Below, piece by piece: positions 16,054 through 23,496 of a DNA stretch of 30,277 bases. This DNA comes from a virus: positions 1 to 30,277 of IMG/VR virus record IMGVR_UViG_3300033998_000358; one strand, 5' to 3'. Under the pieces are notes generated by a model. It ran no database searches. It was not told where the DNA came from and was given only the letters and a program-made list of their open reading frames with translations. The stretch's first letter is position 1. Each line of letters opens with the position of its first letter. A program made the position numbers and the translations under genes.

Positions 16054-18210
16054 TTATCTATCAAACAACTCTTTCAAAAAAGAATCTAAAACTACAATAT
16101 CTTTATAAGTTGGCAAAAATTGATTTTGAAACCAAACCATTTGTGTTTCTTGATCATGTATTTTTTCTATCGTCCTTTCATTATCTCCTTTATCTCCGCC
16201 CCATTCAATATATGCTTTATAGTGTCGCTGTTCTGGTTTCAATCCCAACGTATAAAAACTAAACCCTGTTACATACAATTCTTTAGGGTGTTTCTGAGCA
16301 AGCATACACATAGCTAGAATTCCAGAATTTGGGTGAGTCTTTATCCAACGATGATAAAATTCCCAATGATAAAGACTAATAACAAAATGATCAACATGAG
16401 GAGCATACTTATCCAATAACCTTAAAAACTTTTGTTGGGCTCCAATGTTTGCAGTATCTTTCCTTCGCTGAACGATAACAAAAGCTTTCAGATTATCTAG
16501 AACATCAGATCTGTTTTCTTTAAGAAAATTCATTGTTTTTTCGAAATTAGTATAGTTTTTCGTATTACATCCATAGAAAACAACATCTGTCTTGGAGCCG
16601 TAATCTTCTTCCATATCGAAAGGATAAATCTCATTTATTCTACAAACAAGATCATAATCATCAATAATCTTCCCCTCACCTTTTCCTTGTAGATGAGGAG
16701 AAGAACCTACCAATGCAATTCTCTTATCTTTCACAAGTTTGGTAAACAATTCATCATTATAATGCTGTTTCATTCTTATGGCCCAAAGAAGCCTGTGGGC
16801 TTGATTTCTTCTAATGTTGTATTGTTTCCTAGACTCAAAAATCTTCTTATCTGCTTCATTCTGATTGCAGTTTCTATTTCTCTTCATTGTAGCATCTTCT
16901 GCTCCTGTCACACTGTGGTGATAATGTTTTATGAGAATATCTGAGAAATAGAGAATTCTTTCTGAAATCCCCATCTGTTTCGCTATTTCAAAAAGCTCTG
17001 TATCATGTCGAAAGAAAGTATAGCACTCAGGCACGAATTGATTCAGTTCCTCTAACCAAGCCCTTCCTACTATAGGAAAGGCACAATGAGCTTCTCCGTT
17101 TATCCCATCATTACAGTAGGCAAGAAAAATGCCATCAGGTATTTTTACAAAAGAGGTGAGAAGTTTAAAATCCCAATCAAAAGTTTCATGAACTAGATCA
17201 TCATTCGCCATCATAAGATATTCACCATCAGACATTCGAGCTAAAACATTCCAAGCTCTACCTACACCAACATTCGGACCTACCACCAACTTACAATTAG
17301 GCCTAGTGCTCAACAGTTCTACATATTGACGCAAACAAGGGTCGTCAGAATCAACATAGAAAAGAACTTCTACATACTCTGGATTCTTAGCAGTGGCGAA
17401 AACACTTTCAAGATATCTTAAAGCCATAGCCGGCCTTTCTCTTGTAGGACACAAAAGACTGAACCAAGGACGCACATATGGAAGAGCATCTACTCTTTCT
17501 TTATTTATTTTTTCAAAAGGAACTGCTTGTCCTCTGACAGGAATCCCTTCATCTATGTATTTGGCAACCCATTGAACACTTTCTGCCGCCTGCCATATTC
17601 TAGGCTGACCATGAAAACAAACAAGACTTGCATTAGAAGGAATTTGTTGGAGCCAATTTTTTCTAGTAGGTTTGAAACTGAATATTCGACCAGGATACTT
17701 CCTCTGAAAATAAAAGTCTGGAGCAACAACCGACTCGATAAAATCTTGGTCACCTCTATAGCGTTTCATTGCATCAACAGAATCTTTTATCCAACAACCC
17801 CATATATGAGACACTTTCTTATTTTCTTTAGGGATCCACATAACCCCAGAAGCAGGTCTACTTGAACGGTGGAAATCTTGAAGCATTCCGAATCCTTTAT
17901 TATCCACATCTAAAAAATCTAAAGAACCAACGCAAGCTGTATCCAGATCTAAATATAAAAAAGGCCTGTATTCTTCTAGCTCTGGAGAAAACAAATTCAT
18001 CTTAGACCACCAGCCAGGCCATTCAGGATTAGTGAAAGGAACAAGTACTAGGTCTTTAAGCTTCATCTCTTTCTCAACTTCAGTCAAACAATATACGTTT
18101 ACTTTTCCTCTATTCTGTTCATACAATCGCTTGGTAAGTAGATCTACGTCCTTAAAAGAGAAATCACCGCCTTTCTTTAAAACAAGAAAAACATTTATCT
18201 TCTGATTCAT
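16054..18210 (-). CDS. Three-domain glycosyltransferase: GT8-like, GT2-like and GT29 sialyltransferase-like
   Basis: The 718-residue protein appears to join three transferases. Residues 1-220 look like a GT-A, GT8-like domain with FLYLDLDTA (D88xD90) and a late HGQPRIWQA. Residues about 248-445 look like a GT2-type domain (LLCPTRERPAMALRYLES, VDSDD at 286-290, ANDD at 335-338). Residues about 495-718 resemble GT29: an L-type sialylmotif (RIALVGSSPHLQGKGEG then DLVCRIN, 497-526), an S-type motif (HPNSGILAMCMLAQ... ELYVTGFSF, 626-652), HY at 663-664 for motif III, and HDQE (685-688) for the VS region. GT29 enzymes use CMP-sialic acid or CMP-Kdo. The start overlaps the previous gene by ATGA. No signal peptide or membrane anchor is seen, so it should act in the cytoplasm. 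Acceptor unknown. Confidence 0.8.
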   Translation of the reverse strand: MNQKINVFLVLKKGGDFSFKDVDLLTKRLYEQNRGKVNVYCLTEVEKEMKLKDLVLVPFTNPEWPGWWSKMNLFSPELEEYRPFLYLDLDTACVGSLDFLDVDNKGFGMLQDFHRSSRPASGVMWIPKENKKVSHIWGCWIKDSVDAMKRYRGDQDFIESVVAPDFYFQRKYPGRIFSFKPTRKNWLQQIPSNASLVCFHGQPRIWQAAESVQWVAKYIDEGIPVRGQAVPFEKINKERVDALPYVRPWFSLLCPTRERPAMALRYLESVFATAKNPEYVEVLFYVDSDDPCLRQYVELLSTRPNCKLVVGPNVGVGRAWNVLARMSDGEYLMMANDDLVHETFDWDFKLLTSFVKIPDGIFLAYCNDGINGEAHCAFPIVGRAWLEELNQFVPECYTFFRHDTELFEIAKQMGISERILYFSDILIKHYHHSVTGAEDATMKRNRNCNQNEADKKIFESRKQYNIRRNQAHRLLWAIRMKQHYNDELFTKLVKDKRIALVGSSPHLQGKGEGKIIDDYDLVCRINEIYPFDMEEDYGSKTDVVFYGCNTKNYTNFEKTMNFLKENRSDVLDNLKAFVIVQRRKDTANIGAQQKFLRLLDKYAPHVDHFVISLYHWEFYHRWIKTHPNSGILAMCMLAQKHPKELYVTGFSFYTLGLKPEQRHYKAYIEWGGDKGDNERTIEKIHDQETQMVWFQNQFLPTYKDIVVLDSFLKELFDR

Positions 18211-18908
18211 GGCAGTTTATCCCCTTTAGGAAAACAGTCGATTCTACTATTCGGACTCAAGTTGATGATTTCAATTCCAGCTTTAGTTGCATCTTTTGCT
18301 ATAGAAGTATATCCTTTCAAATGTCTATCAAATGGAGGTTTTTTAATTTTATTCTTATTTTGGTTCGCATAAAAAGAATGCCAGTGAGAATAATGTTTTC
18401 CATCTATCTCTGTGGTGCACATATCGAAACCAAGAAGATAGATTCTCTTCACACCAAAATGAACCGCTAAGTTGATAGCGGCTCCCCCACTGTGATAGTT
18501 CCAAGTAAGAAAATCAGTATTGAAAGATAATCCTTCCCTCTTACTTGTGTCTCGCTTCATGAATTTTATGCCAGGCACATCAGCATTCTGAAATATTGGG
18601 GCGCAACTAACCTTCAGTTTTGGAAAAGCAAGAATTTCTTTCTTTCGTTTCAGAAACCAAGAATTATCACCAAAAAACAGAACATCGATCCAATGTCCTA
18701 GCATAAGAGCTTCATTTATTCCTATTACATGTTTATCCTTGAAATATTCTAGATAAGAAGAATAAACTTCTTTTGGATCTTGGCTTTTCTCCAATACAGA
18801 AAGAACTTTCTCTTTTGGAACTCCAAGGAGGAAGGGTAATGAAGCTCCACCACCTATAATAAAACAACTCCCATTTCTCCACATGGGAAAAGGAGTCCAC
18901 GGTTTCAT
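18207..18908 (-). CDS. DUF115/GT42-like putative glycosyltransferase-fold protein
   Basis: The 233-residue protein has the Rossmann-like pattern of the DUF115 (MptE/MAF-like) and GT42/GT29-type folds: CFIIGGGASL at residues 15-24, HVIGINEALMLG (60-71), DVLFFGDNSWF (75-85), then HSGGAAINLAVHFGVKRIYL and LGFDM (139-163), followed by HYSHWH (172-177). The last two blocks correspond in order to the S-type motif and histidine motif of the neighbouring GT29-like domain. It may be a CMP-sugar-using transferase or a non-catalytic relative. It opens the sugar cassette and is coupled to the large glycosyltransferase by a 4-base overlap. Ribosome binding site AGAAGG. Confidence 0.65.
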   Translation of the reverse strand: MKPWTPFPMWRNGSCFIIGGGASLPFLLGVPKEKVLSVLEKSQDPKEVYSSYLEYFKDKHVIGINEALMLGHWIDVLFFGDNSWFLKRKKEILAFPKLKVSCAPIFQNADVPGIKFMKRDTSKREGLSFNTDFLTWNYHSGGAAINLAVHFGVKRIYLLGFDMCTTEIDGKHYSHWHSFYANQNKNKIKKPPFDRHLKGYTSIAKDATKAGIEIINLSPNSRIDCFPKGDKLP

Positions 18909-18911
18909 TTT

Positions 18912-19250
18912 TCAACCTTCTAAAGCATACAGTAGTTGATCTGCTTCATCTTCAGTCAGTGGTTCTTCATTCAATATCTTATTCGCCACTTGATCTATTA
19001 CATCGAACAACCCGTCTTCTCTTTCTTGTTTTATGAAAACTGGTTCTGTTTTCTTCTTCTTAGTTCTTACAAAAGCAACCTTATCTGTAGGTGGAGTGAC
19101 ATTCTCTTCTAACAAAATAACACAATCTTTAAACGCTTCAGGGATATCTTCCTCATAGGCAAGAAATATCTCCTTCGGCTTTATTCTCTTTTTATTCTTG
19201 AGCCATAGAACTCCACCACCAATTTTCTGCCATTTACACAGATTAGCCAT
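18912..19250 (-). CDS. Small protein of unknown function after the capsid gene
   Basis: The 112-residue protein (MANLCKWQKIGGGVLWLKNK) starts behind AAAGGAGGAAGGG. It has a beta-like N-terminal half (IKPKEIFLAYEEDIPEAF, CVILLEEN), a basic middle (RTKKKKTEPVFIKQER) and an acidic helical C-terminus (LTEDEADQLLYALEG). It sits 90 bases after the major capsid gene and three bases before the first cassette gene. A minor capsid, decoration or neck role is possible from position, but no family is recognised. Confidence 0.6.
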   Translation of the reverse strand: MANLCKWQKIGGGVLWLKNKKRIKPKEIFLAYEEDIPEAFKDCVILLEENVTPPTDKVAFVRTKKKKTEPVFIKQEREDGLFDVIDQVANKILNEEPLTEDEADQLLYALEG

Positions 19251-19287
19251 GAACCCTTCCTCCTTTGATTAAGAATGCCATCGCCTG

Positions 19288-19317
19288 ATTAGCCCTGGCA
19301 TGGTCCTAAGGTGTCAA
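19288..19317 (-). promoter_or_regulatory. Weak candidate promoter after the major capsid gene
   Basis: In the 90-base gap after the capsid gene the minus strand reads TTGACA, 18 bases, GCTAAT. The -35 is perfect, the -10 matches four of six. It could drive the small unknown gene and the sugar cassette. A 6-base-pair inverted repeat (ATGCCA/TGGCAT) overlaps but lacks a U-run, so it is not a clear terminator. Confidence 0.28.
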
Positions 19318-19340
19318 ACTTAAATGATACTTTCTAACTA

Positions 19341-20426
19341 CTATGCGAGATGAACTATTCCAGAATTACCGTTCTGGTCTGCCCTTATCTGCGGCACCTG
19401 AATCGTCATCACTTTATACTTAGTGATGAAATTACCTTCAGTCTGCCACTCCACGTTCTGCAGGCCCATTCCTCTTACAAGGCGAACAACATCAGAAGTC
19501 ATCTGCACCAAAAGCACATTGTCAGCAGGAAGCGTATCTATTACTTTGACATCCAGAATTCCAGATATCTTCAAGATTCGCTCCCTGATAGTTGTACCAG
19601 GAGTAGTAGAATCATAATCTTCATCAAGTACAGTTTCATAAGCAGTAGGCACGTAAAGCATCCAAGGACCATAGTGCTTCGCATCTATACTGGCCTGTTT
19701 CATCGCAAGAACATCAGCTACTATCTGAGCGCCCGTCTTCGAAGAATCATTCCATGCCGTGGTAAGGGATACCTGATTCCTATGTGGGAAGTTCAGATAG
19801 CTATATATGGTCCCTCCTCCGAAACTATACGTGGTAGCAGTGAAAAGAAGCGATTCTAGTTTCTCAGATACTTTCCTTGCCGCTCTTTCTGCAAGAGTGG
19901 TATCAAGAGGATTCCCCATATTCCTACTGGCCGCAAGAACTCTGGCATTGATCTCATAATCTGCATGGATTATAGGAATAGGCAGATAGTTGGTACCGTA
20001 TATCGGCCTATCACCTTTTGCCCTCGTGACGCCGTCCATGGTCATCTCAGCTTCGAGAGCATCGCTCACATCGTGCCACTCAAGAACAGTTGTCCCCATA
20101 GCGTTTCCAAGATTGTAAACAAGCCCTCTATCAATGAGATCTTGAATTCCATTCAACCTTGTCCGAGCAACGTTCAATACTGCCTCATCTAGCTGTTTCC
20201 ACTCGTCACGCCTAAGCGTTGCATTAGTCTGGATCGGTTTCACTGCATAACTTTCAGGCCGAGTAGGATCGCCACCCTGATAAACAGTAACATATGCCCT
20301 ACCATCAGAACCGATGTAAGGTCGTAAAAGACCAGAGTCAATTCTACCCTGAGAAGCAAGGTAGGTGGCCAACTCACCTTTCGTCTGACTGTTCGCTCCA
20401 ACAAAATCTAACATAACATTCGGCAT
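19341..20426 (-). CDS. Major capsid protein, encapsulin-like HK97 fold
   Basis: The 361-residue protein fits phage capsid proteins of the encapsulin/linocin-like branch of the HK97 fold. Recognisable parts are NATLRRDEWKQLDEAVLNVA and RLNGIQDLIDRGLVYNLGNA near the N-terminus, the middle ERAARKVSEKLESLLFTAT, the peptide GPWMLYVPTAYETVLDEDYD, and the C-terminal NVLLVQMTSDVVRLVRGMGL. It has no long N-terminal delta domain; the scaffold is encoded separately upstream. It starts with AAGGAGGG as ribosome binding site and follows the decoration-like gene, the usual order. Confidence 0.88.
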   Translation of the reverse strand: MPNVMLDFVGANSQTKGELATYLASQGRIDSGLLRPYIGSDGRAYVTVYQGGDPTRPESYAVKPIQTNATLRRDEWKQLDEAVLNVARTRLNGIQDLIDRGLVYNLGNAMGTTVLEWHDVSDALEAEMTMDGVTRAKGDRPIYGTNYLPIPIIHADYEINARVLAASRNMGNPLDTTLAERAARKVSEKLESLLFTATTYSFGGGTIYSYLNFPHRNQVSLTTAWNDSSKTGAQIVADVLAMKQASIDAKHYGPWMLYVPTAYETVLDEDYDSTTPGTTIRERILKISGILDVKVIDTLPADNVLLVQMTSDVVRLVRGMGLQNVEWQTEGNFITKYKVMTIQVPQIRADQNGNSGIVHLA

Positions 20427-20456
20427 TCTATTTTCCCTCCTTCCTTATCTACTTTC

Positions 20457-20909
20457 TTAGATAGCTTTCACAAGTATACGTTTATTGTATCCAAGTGGGC
20501 CACTAGACTCTTCTCCGCTAGAACCGGAGAGATCTACTGCTTCCAATGCAACACCAACTATTGCACCTGTGATATGCTTCCTCAAATATCCGTTACCAGC
20601 ACTCTCAAGATAATCACCTATCGCAACATTTTCTCCGTCTGCAAGCACTCCATAGAACTCATCGCCTCTGTAAGGCACCCAAACCTGTACAGGGTCATCT
20701 GCAGAATAAGAATCATCTATGCCATTACCTTGTAACTCATCTTCTAGAGCTATCATGATAGGTACAGCAGACCCTCCTCCAGTTGAATGAGCTTGGACTT
20801 TTCCTTCAGAGGTGAGTTCAAGAAGCATTCCAGGTACAATAGTACCAGCCGCGATAAACTCTTCAACTACATCAGAATACTTCTTCACCTTGACAGTATT
20901 ATACGCCAT
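20457..20909 (-). CDS. Probable head decoration / capsid cement protein
   Basis: The 150-residue protein lies between the protease-scaffold gene and the major capsid gene, the standard place for a cement protein. It is mostly beta (IVPGMLLELTSEGKVQAHST, DPVQVWVPYRGDEFYGVLAD, ENVAIGDYLESAGNGYLRK), a pattern shared with DUF2190-like and other decoration proteins that stud the capsid surface. A Gly/Ser-rich loop (LSGSSGEESSGPLG) precedes the C-terminus. Its start overlaps the protease stop by one base (TAATG) and shares that gene's internal GGAGG. If the phage head is glycosylated, this and the capsid protein are the obvious candidate acceptors. Confidence 0.72.
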   Translation of the reverse strand: MAYNTVKVKKYSDVVEEFIAAGTIVPGMLLELTSEGKVQAHSTGGGSAVPIMIALEDELQGNGIDDSYSADDPVQVWVPYRGDEFYGVLADGENVAIGDYLESAGNGYLRKHITGAIVGVALEAVDLSGSSGEESSGPLGYNKRILVKAI

Positions 20910-21466
20910 TACTTATCTCCTCCTTTCATCTGAACTTCTACTCCTGGGGGAAGTAAAACTTCTTCATTCACAGTAACATCATTATTGTTGCCCACACCTT
21001 TCACTGCATACACTGCTTTCTTGGGGATCAAGCTAACAAGTTTCTCCAATTCAGCCATGCTCTTGCTTTCCAACTCTTCTTTGGTGAAAGCTTCTGAATA
21101 AGATGTAATGGTAGAAATAAAGGTTTCACGTTTTTCAGCATGCAGTTTCAAGCCTTCTTTCAATGCTTCTTTCATCGTATCAGGAGCCAATTCTAAGATG
21201 TCCTCAGGTTGCTTGATGTTTTCTTTCAATACTTGTATTGCTTGTTCCATATTCACTTGCGGTTTGGCCTCCTTCTCAGGCTCGGCTTTGGCTTCCTCTA
21301 GTTGTTTCTCATACTCTTTCAATTTAACTTCATAATCTTCAACAACTCTAACTATTTTCTCTATCTTGTCCTGTTCAAGACCAGCAAGCCATTCCTTGTC
21401 TTCTTCGTTGAAAACTGCATACTGCACCAACTTCTGTATTATTGGGGCCTTACTGCATTCAGTCAT
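20909..21466 (-). CDS. Nested scaffold protein from an internal start
   Basis: Within the protease-scaffold gene, the ATG at 21466 (MTECSKAPIIQKLVQ, codon 309) is preceded by a perfect GAGGAGGTG with six-base spacing, better than many gene starts in this window. It would yield a 185-residue, mostly helical acidic protein covering exactly the scaffold half. The arrangement equals lambda C/Nu3, in which the scaffold is made in excess from an in-frame internal start. Inferred from sequence only. Confidence 0.7.
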   Translation of the reverse strand: MTECSKAPIIQKLVQYAVFNEEDKEWLAGLEQDKIEKIVRVVEDYEVKLKEYEKQLEEAKAEPEKEAKPQVNMEQAIQVLKENIKQPEDILELAPDTMKEALKEGLKLHAEKRETFISTITSYSEAFTKEELESKSMAELEKLVSLIPKKAVYAVKGVGNNNDVTVNEEVLLPPGVEVQMKGGDK

Positions 21467-22390
21467 TTTTGCACCTCCTCTTGTCCTTATGAATTCAGGT
21501 TCTTTCTTCTCTTCTTGCACAACATATTCTACTTTTCTCTTAACTGGCACCGCCTCCCCTACCAATTCAATTTCTTCTTTCCCAGTTTCTTCATTACTTG
21601 TAACTTTATACTCTTGTTTGTATAGTTGATTATTCTGTTCAAAGATGAAATAAGTGTCAAACACTTCTCCTAGAAATGCTTCATCACCAAACTGGGACCA
21701 AATCAAATCGCTTATTTCTCTGATAATGTCCTGTAAACTAATCTCATGAACGAGCATCGTAGCTCCGTGTTCAGCAAGAATGGTAACAAGCTCTTTTCTA
21801 TTCAATTGTCCTCCTTCTTTCTCATAAGCGCGTACACCGCACCCATCTGCCCAAGAACAAGCACCTACACCACCAGGAAGAAAAGCTAGGTGATCTGGTC
21901 TATGATTTCTAGCAATGGCTCTGTATACTTCACCATTCCATTCACCCTCAACTTGTTCTTCCTCCGTGAATACACCGACACTAACATCAAGAGGTTTCTT
22001 TTTCTCAATGTATTCTAGAATTTCAGGACAAACTTGTTTAACTTTTTCTTCATCAATCCAAGCTTCAGCTTTCAACTTAGTCCCTTCTACTCTTGTATTA
22101 TAGACCCTACCAATTGTTTGAGCATCAATTACCGGCGGTGAATTAGCTGAAATTGGACCTTGTCCATCGGTCGGGTGATTCACTGTAACTGGGATTCCGT
22201 TCCAGGCTTCAGGGAACTTGCCTAGTTCAGATATAGGATGAAAAATAGGACCTGCTGAACCGTTGTGGACCCCTTCAACCATCATAACTACAGGTACAAC
22301 TATGTGCTTCCTGTTTTGATGAACTTCTCTTCGTATAACATAATCATAGGTTTGAATATCATAGTTTTGATAATTACCAGTAGTAGTCAT
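20909..22390 (-). CDS. Prohead protease (DUF2213) fused to scaffold domain
   Basis: The 493-residue protein has a DUF2213 prohead protease domain in about residues 15-190: NHP at 71-73, LDVSVGVF (134-141) and RPDHLAFLPGGVGACSWADG (164-183). A linker follows, and from about residue 310 a long helical, Glu/Lys-rich scaffold-like region (VVEDYEVKLKEYEKQLEEAK, LELAPDTMKEALKEGLKLHA). The protease normally processes scaffold and capsid during head maturation. An internal start at codon 309 can make the scaffold alone. The gene starts behind AAGGAGGTG; a TATAAT box lies 28 bases upstream of the start. Confidence 0.85.
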   Translation of the reverse strand: MTTTGNYQNYDIQTYDYVIRREVHQNRKHIVVPVVMMVEGVHNGSAGPIFHPISELGKFPEAWNGIPVTVNHPTDGQGPISANSPPVIDAQTIGRVYNTRVEGTKLKAEAWIDEEKVKQVCPEILEYIEKKKPLDVSVGVFTEEEQVEGEWNGEVYRAIARNHRPDHLAFLPGGVGACSWADGCGVRAYEKEGGQLNRKELVTILAEHGATMLVHEISLQDIIREISDLIWSQFGDEAFLGEVFDTYFIFEQNNQLYKQEYKVTSNEETGKEEIELVGEAVPVKRKVEYVVQEEKKEPEFIRTRGGAKMTECSKAPIIQKLVQYAVFNEEDKEWLAGLEQDKIEKIVRVVEDYEVKLKEYEKQLEEAKAEPEKEAKPQVNMEQAIQVLKENIKQPEDILELAPDTMKEALKEGLKLHAEKRETFISTITSYSEAFTKEELESKSMAELEKLVSLIPKKAVYAVKGVGNNNDVTVNEEVLLPPGVEVQMKGGDK

Positions 22391-22418
22391 CTAAATATAT
22401 TCACCTCCTTCTACTTAT

Positions 22419-22424
22419 ATTATA
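22419..22424 (-). promoter_or_regulatory. Candidate internal late -10 box before the protease-scaffold gene
   Basis: Minus-strand TATAAT, 28 bases before the protease start, in a 96-base gap. The hexamer 17 bases upstream is TATAGT, not TTGACA. Confidence 0.28.
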
Positions 22425-22486
22425 CAATAAGTAATGAAACAACTATACAGTTGGTAAACAAAAATCAACTTGTTTTATTATTTTCA

Positions 22487-23482
22487 TCAACTTTTCTTCT
22501 TCGTCTTATCAACTGGAAGAGCCATACATCTACAATTTGGGTGATATGGGATCATTTCTTGAATCTCATCTAAAGTATAAACCTTTCCTTCTAAACTTGC
22601 ACAATCAGGACAAACTCTACCATCTCCCGCAGTTGTCCACTCTGCTTGAACCTCTACTCCTTCCGCTCCCCAATTCCTGTATTCTTGTATTATAGCTTGA
22701 TGGTGCGCTCTTATTATTTCTGTTCTGGCAAGCGTTTCTGCTCTCCGTTGGGCACTAACAAATCTACCTAATGAATCTTTTATGGCGATGTTTTCTATTT
22801 CACCTTTGGTTATGCTTTTAACTAATGCATCAGCTATCTCTCTAGGACCTAGCCCTTGTGCCAACCCAGTTGATAAAACTCTAGAAATCTGCACATCCAT
22901 CGTTGCTGTTATCCCTTTGAGCTCATTGAATGCTCTAGTATACAGAATACCTATTCGATCAGCATGAAAAGGTTGCGTAAGAATAGCATCGATTCCGCCT
23001 CTTTCATCAATTGTTGGTACTTGATATCCTGCTTTCCTCAAGTTAGCGTAAGCATTGCCAATTCCTTTTCTATAAGCACTCTGTATATAAGTATCAGTCC
23101 ATCTACTCTGCAAGGCTTTACCTAGTTGTGGGAAGGTGCGAACTTCTAGTATGGTTTCATCAACTTGTTGCTCTAACCATTCCATAAAACCTTCTATCTT
23201 CTGATCAGAAGTTGTGAAAGCAAAAGCTCTATCCCCTGGTAATGCATAAGCACCAAAAGATAGAACCTTGGAAACAAGTTGAGGTTCTTCTTTCAACCCA
23301 AAACAATCTCTATCTATCACCGCCAACTTGATGAGTGCAGTTATCTTTCTAAAACGGCGCCGCATCTCTTTTACGAACGTGTTTCGTATAGTAGTTGTTT
23401 TAGTTGGGTCGTACCTATTACTTAGTACCTTGTTAGCGGCGAATAACAATAGCGTATCATGGTTATGTTTACATTCCCCCAT
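22487..23482 (-). CDS. MuF-like minor head protein
   Basis: The 331-residue protein carries the Phage_Mu_F domain in its C-terminal half: AETLARTEIIRAHHQA (248-263), EWTTAGDGRVCPDCASLEGK (281-300), and HPNCRCMALP (314-323). Cys291, Cys294, His314, Cys317 and Cys319 could bind a metal. These proteins are injected or minor head components next to the portal. In most related phages MuF follows the portal directly; here four genes, including the CMP-sugar synthetase, intervene. The ribosome binding site is AAAGGGAGG. No toxin domain is fused at the C-terminus. Confidence 0.88.
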   Translation of the reverse strand: MGECKHNHDTLLLFAANKVLSNRYDPTKTTTIRNTFVKEMRRRFRKITALIKLAVIDRDCFGLKEEPQLVSKVLSFGAYALPGDRAFAFTTSDQKIEGFMEWLEQQVDETILEVRTFPQLGKALQSRWTDTYIQSAYRKGIGNAYANLRKAGYQVPTIDERGGIDAILTQPFHADRIGILYTRAFNELKGITATMDVQISRVLSTGLAQGLGPREIADALVKSITKGEIENIAIKDSLGRFVSAQRRAETLARTEIIRAHHQAIIQEYRNWGAEGVEVQAEWTTAGDGRVCPDCASLEGKVYTLDEIQEMIPYHPNCRCMALPVDKTKKKS

Positions 23483-23496
23483 AGAATGGCCTCCCT

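Noticed and set aside
19251-19340. Terminator after the capsid gene
   Set aside because: The inverted repeat has only six pairs with a long loop and no U-run follows.
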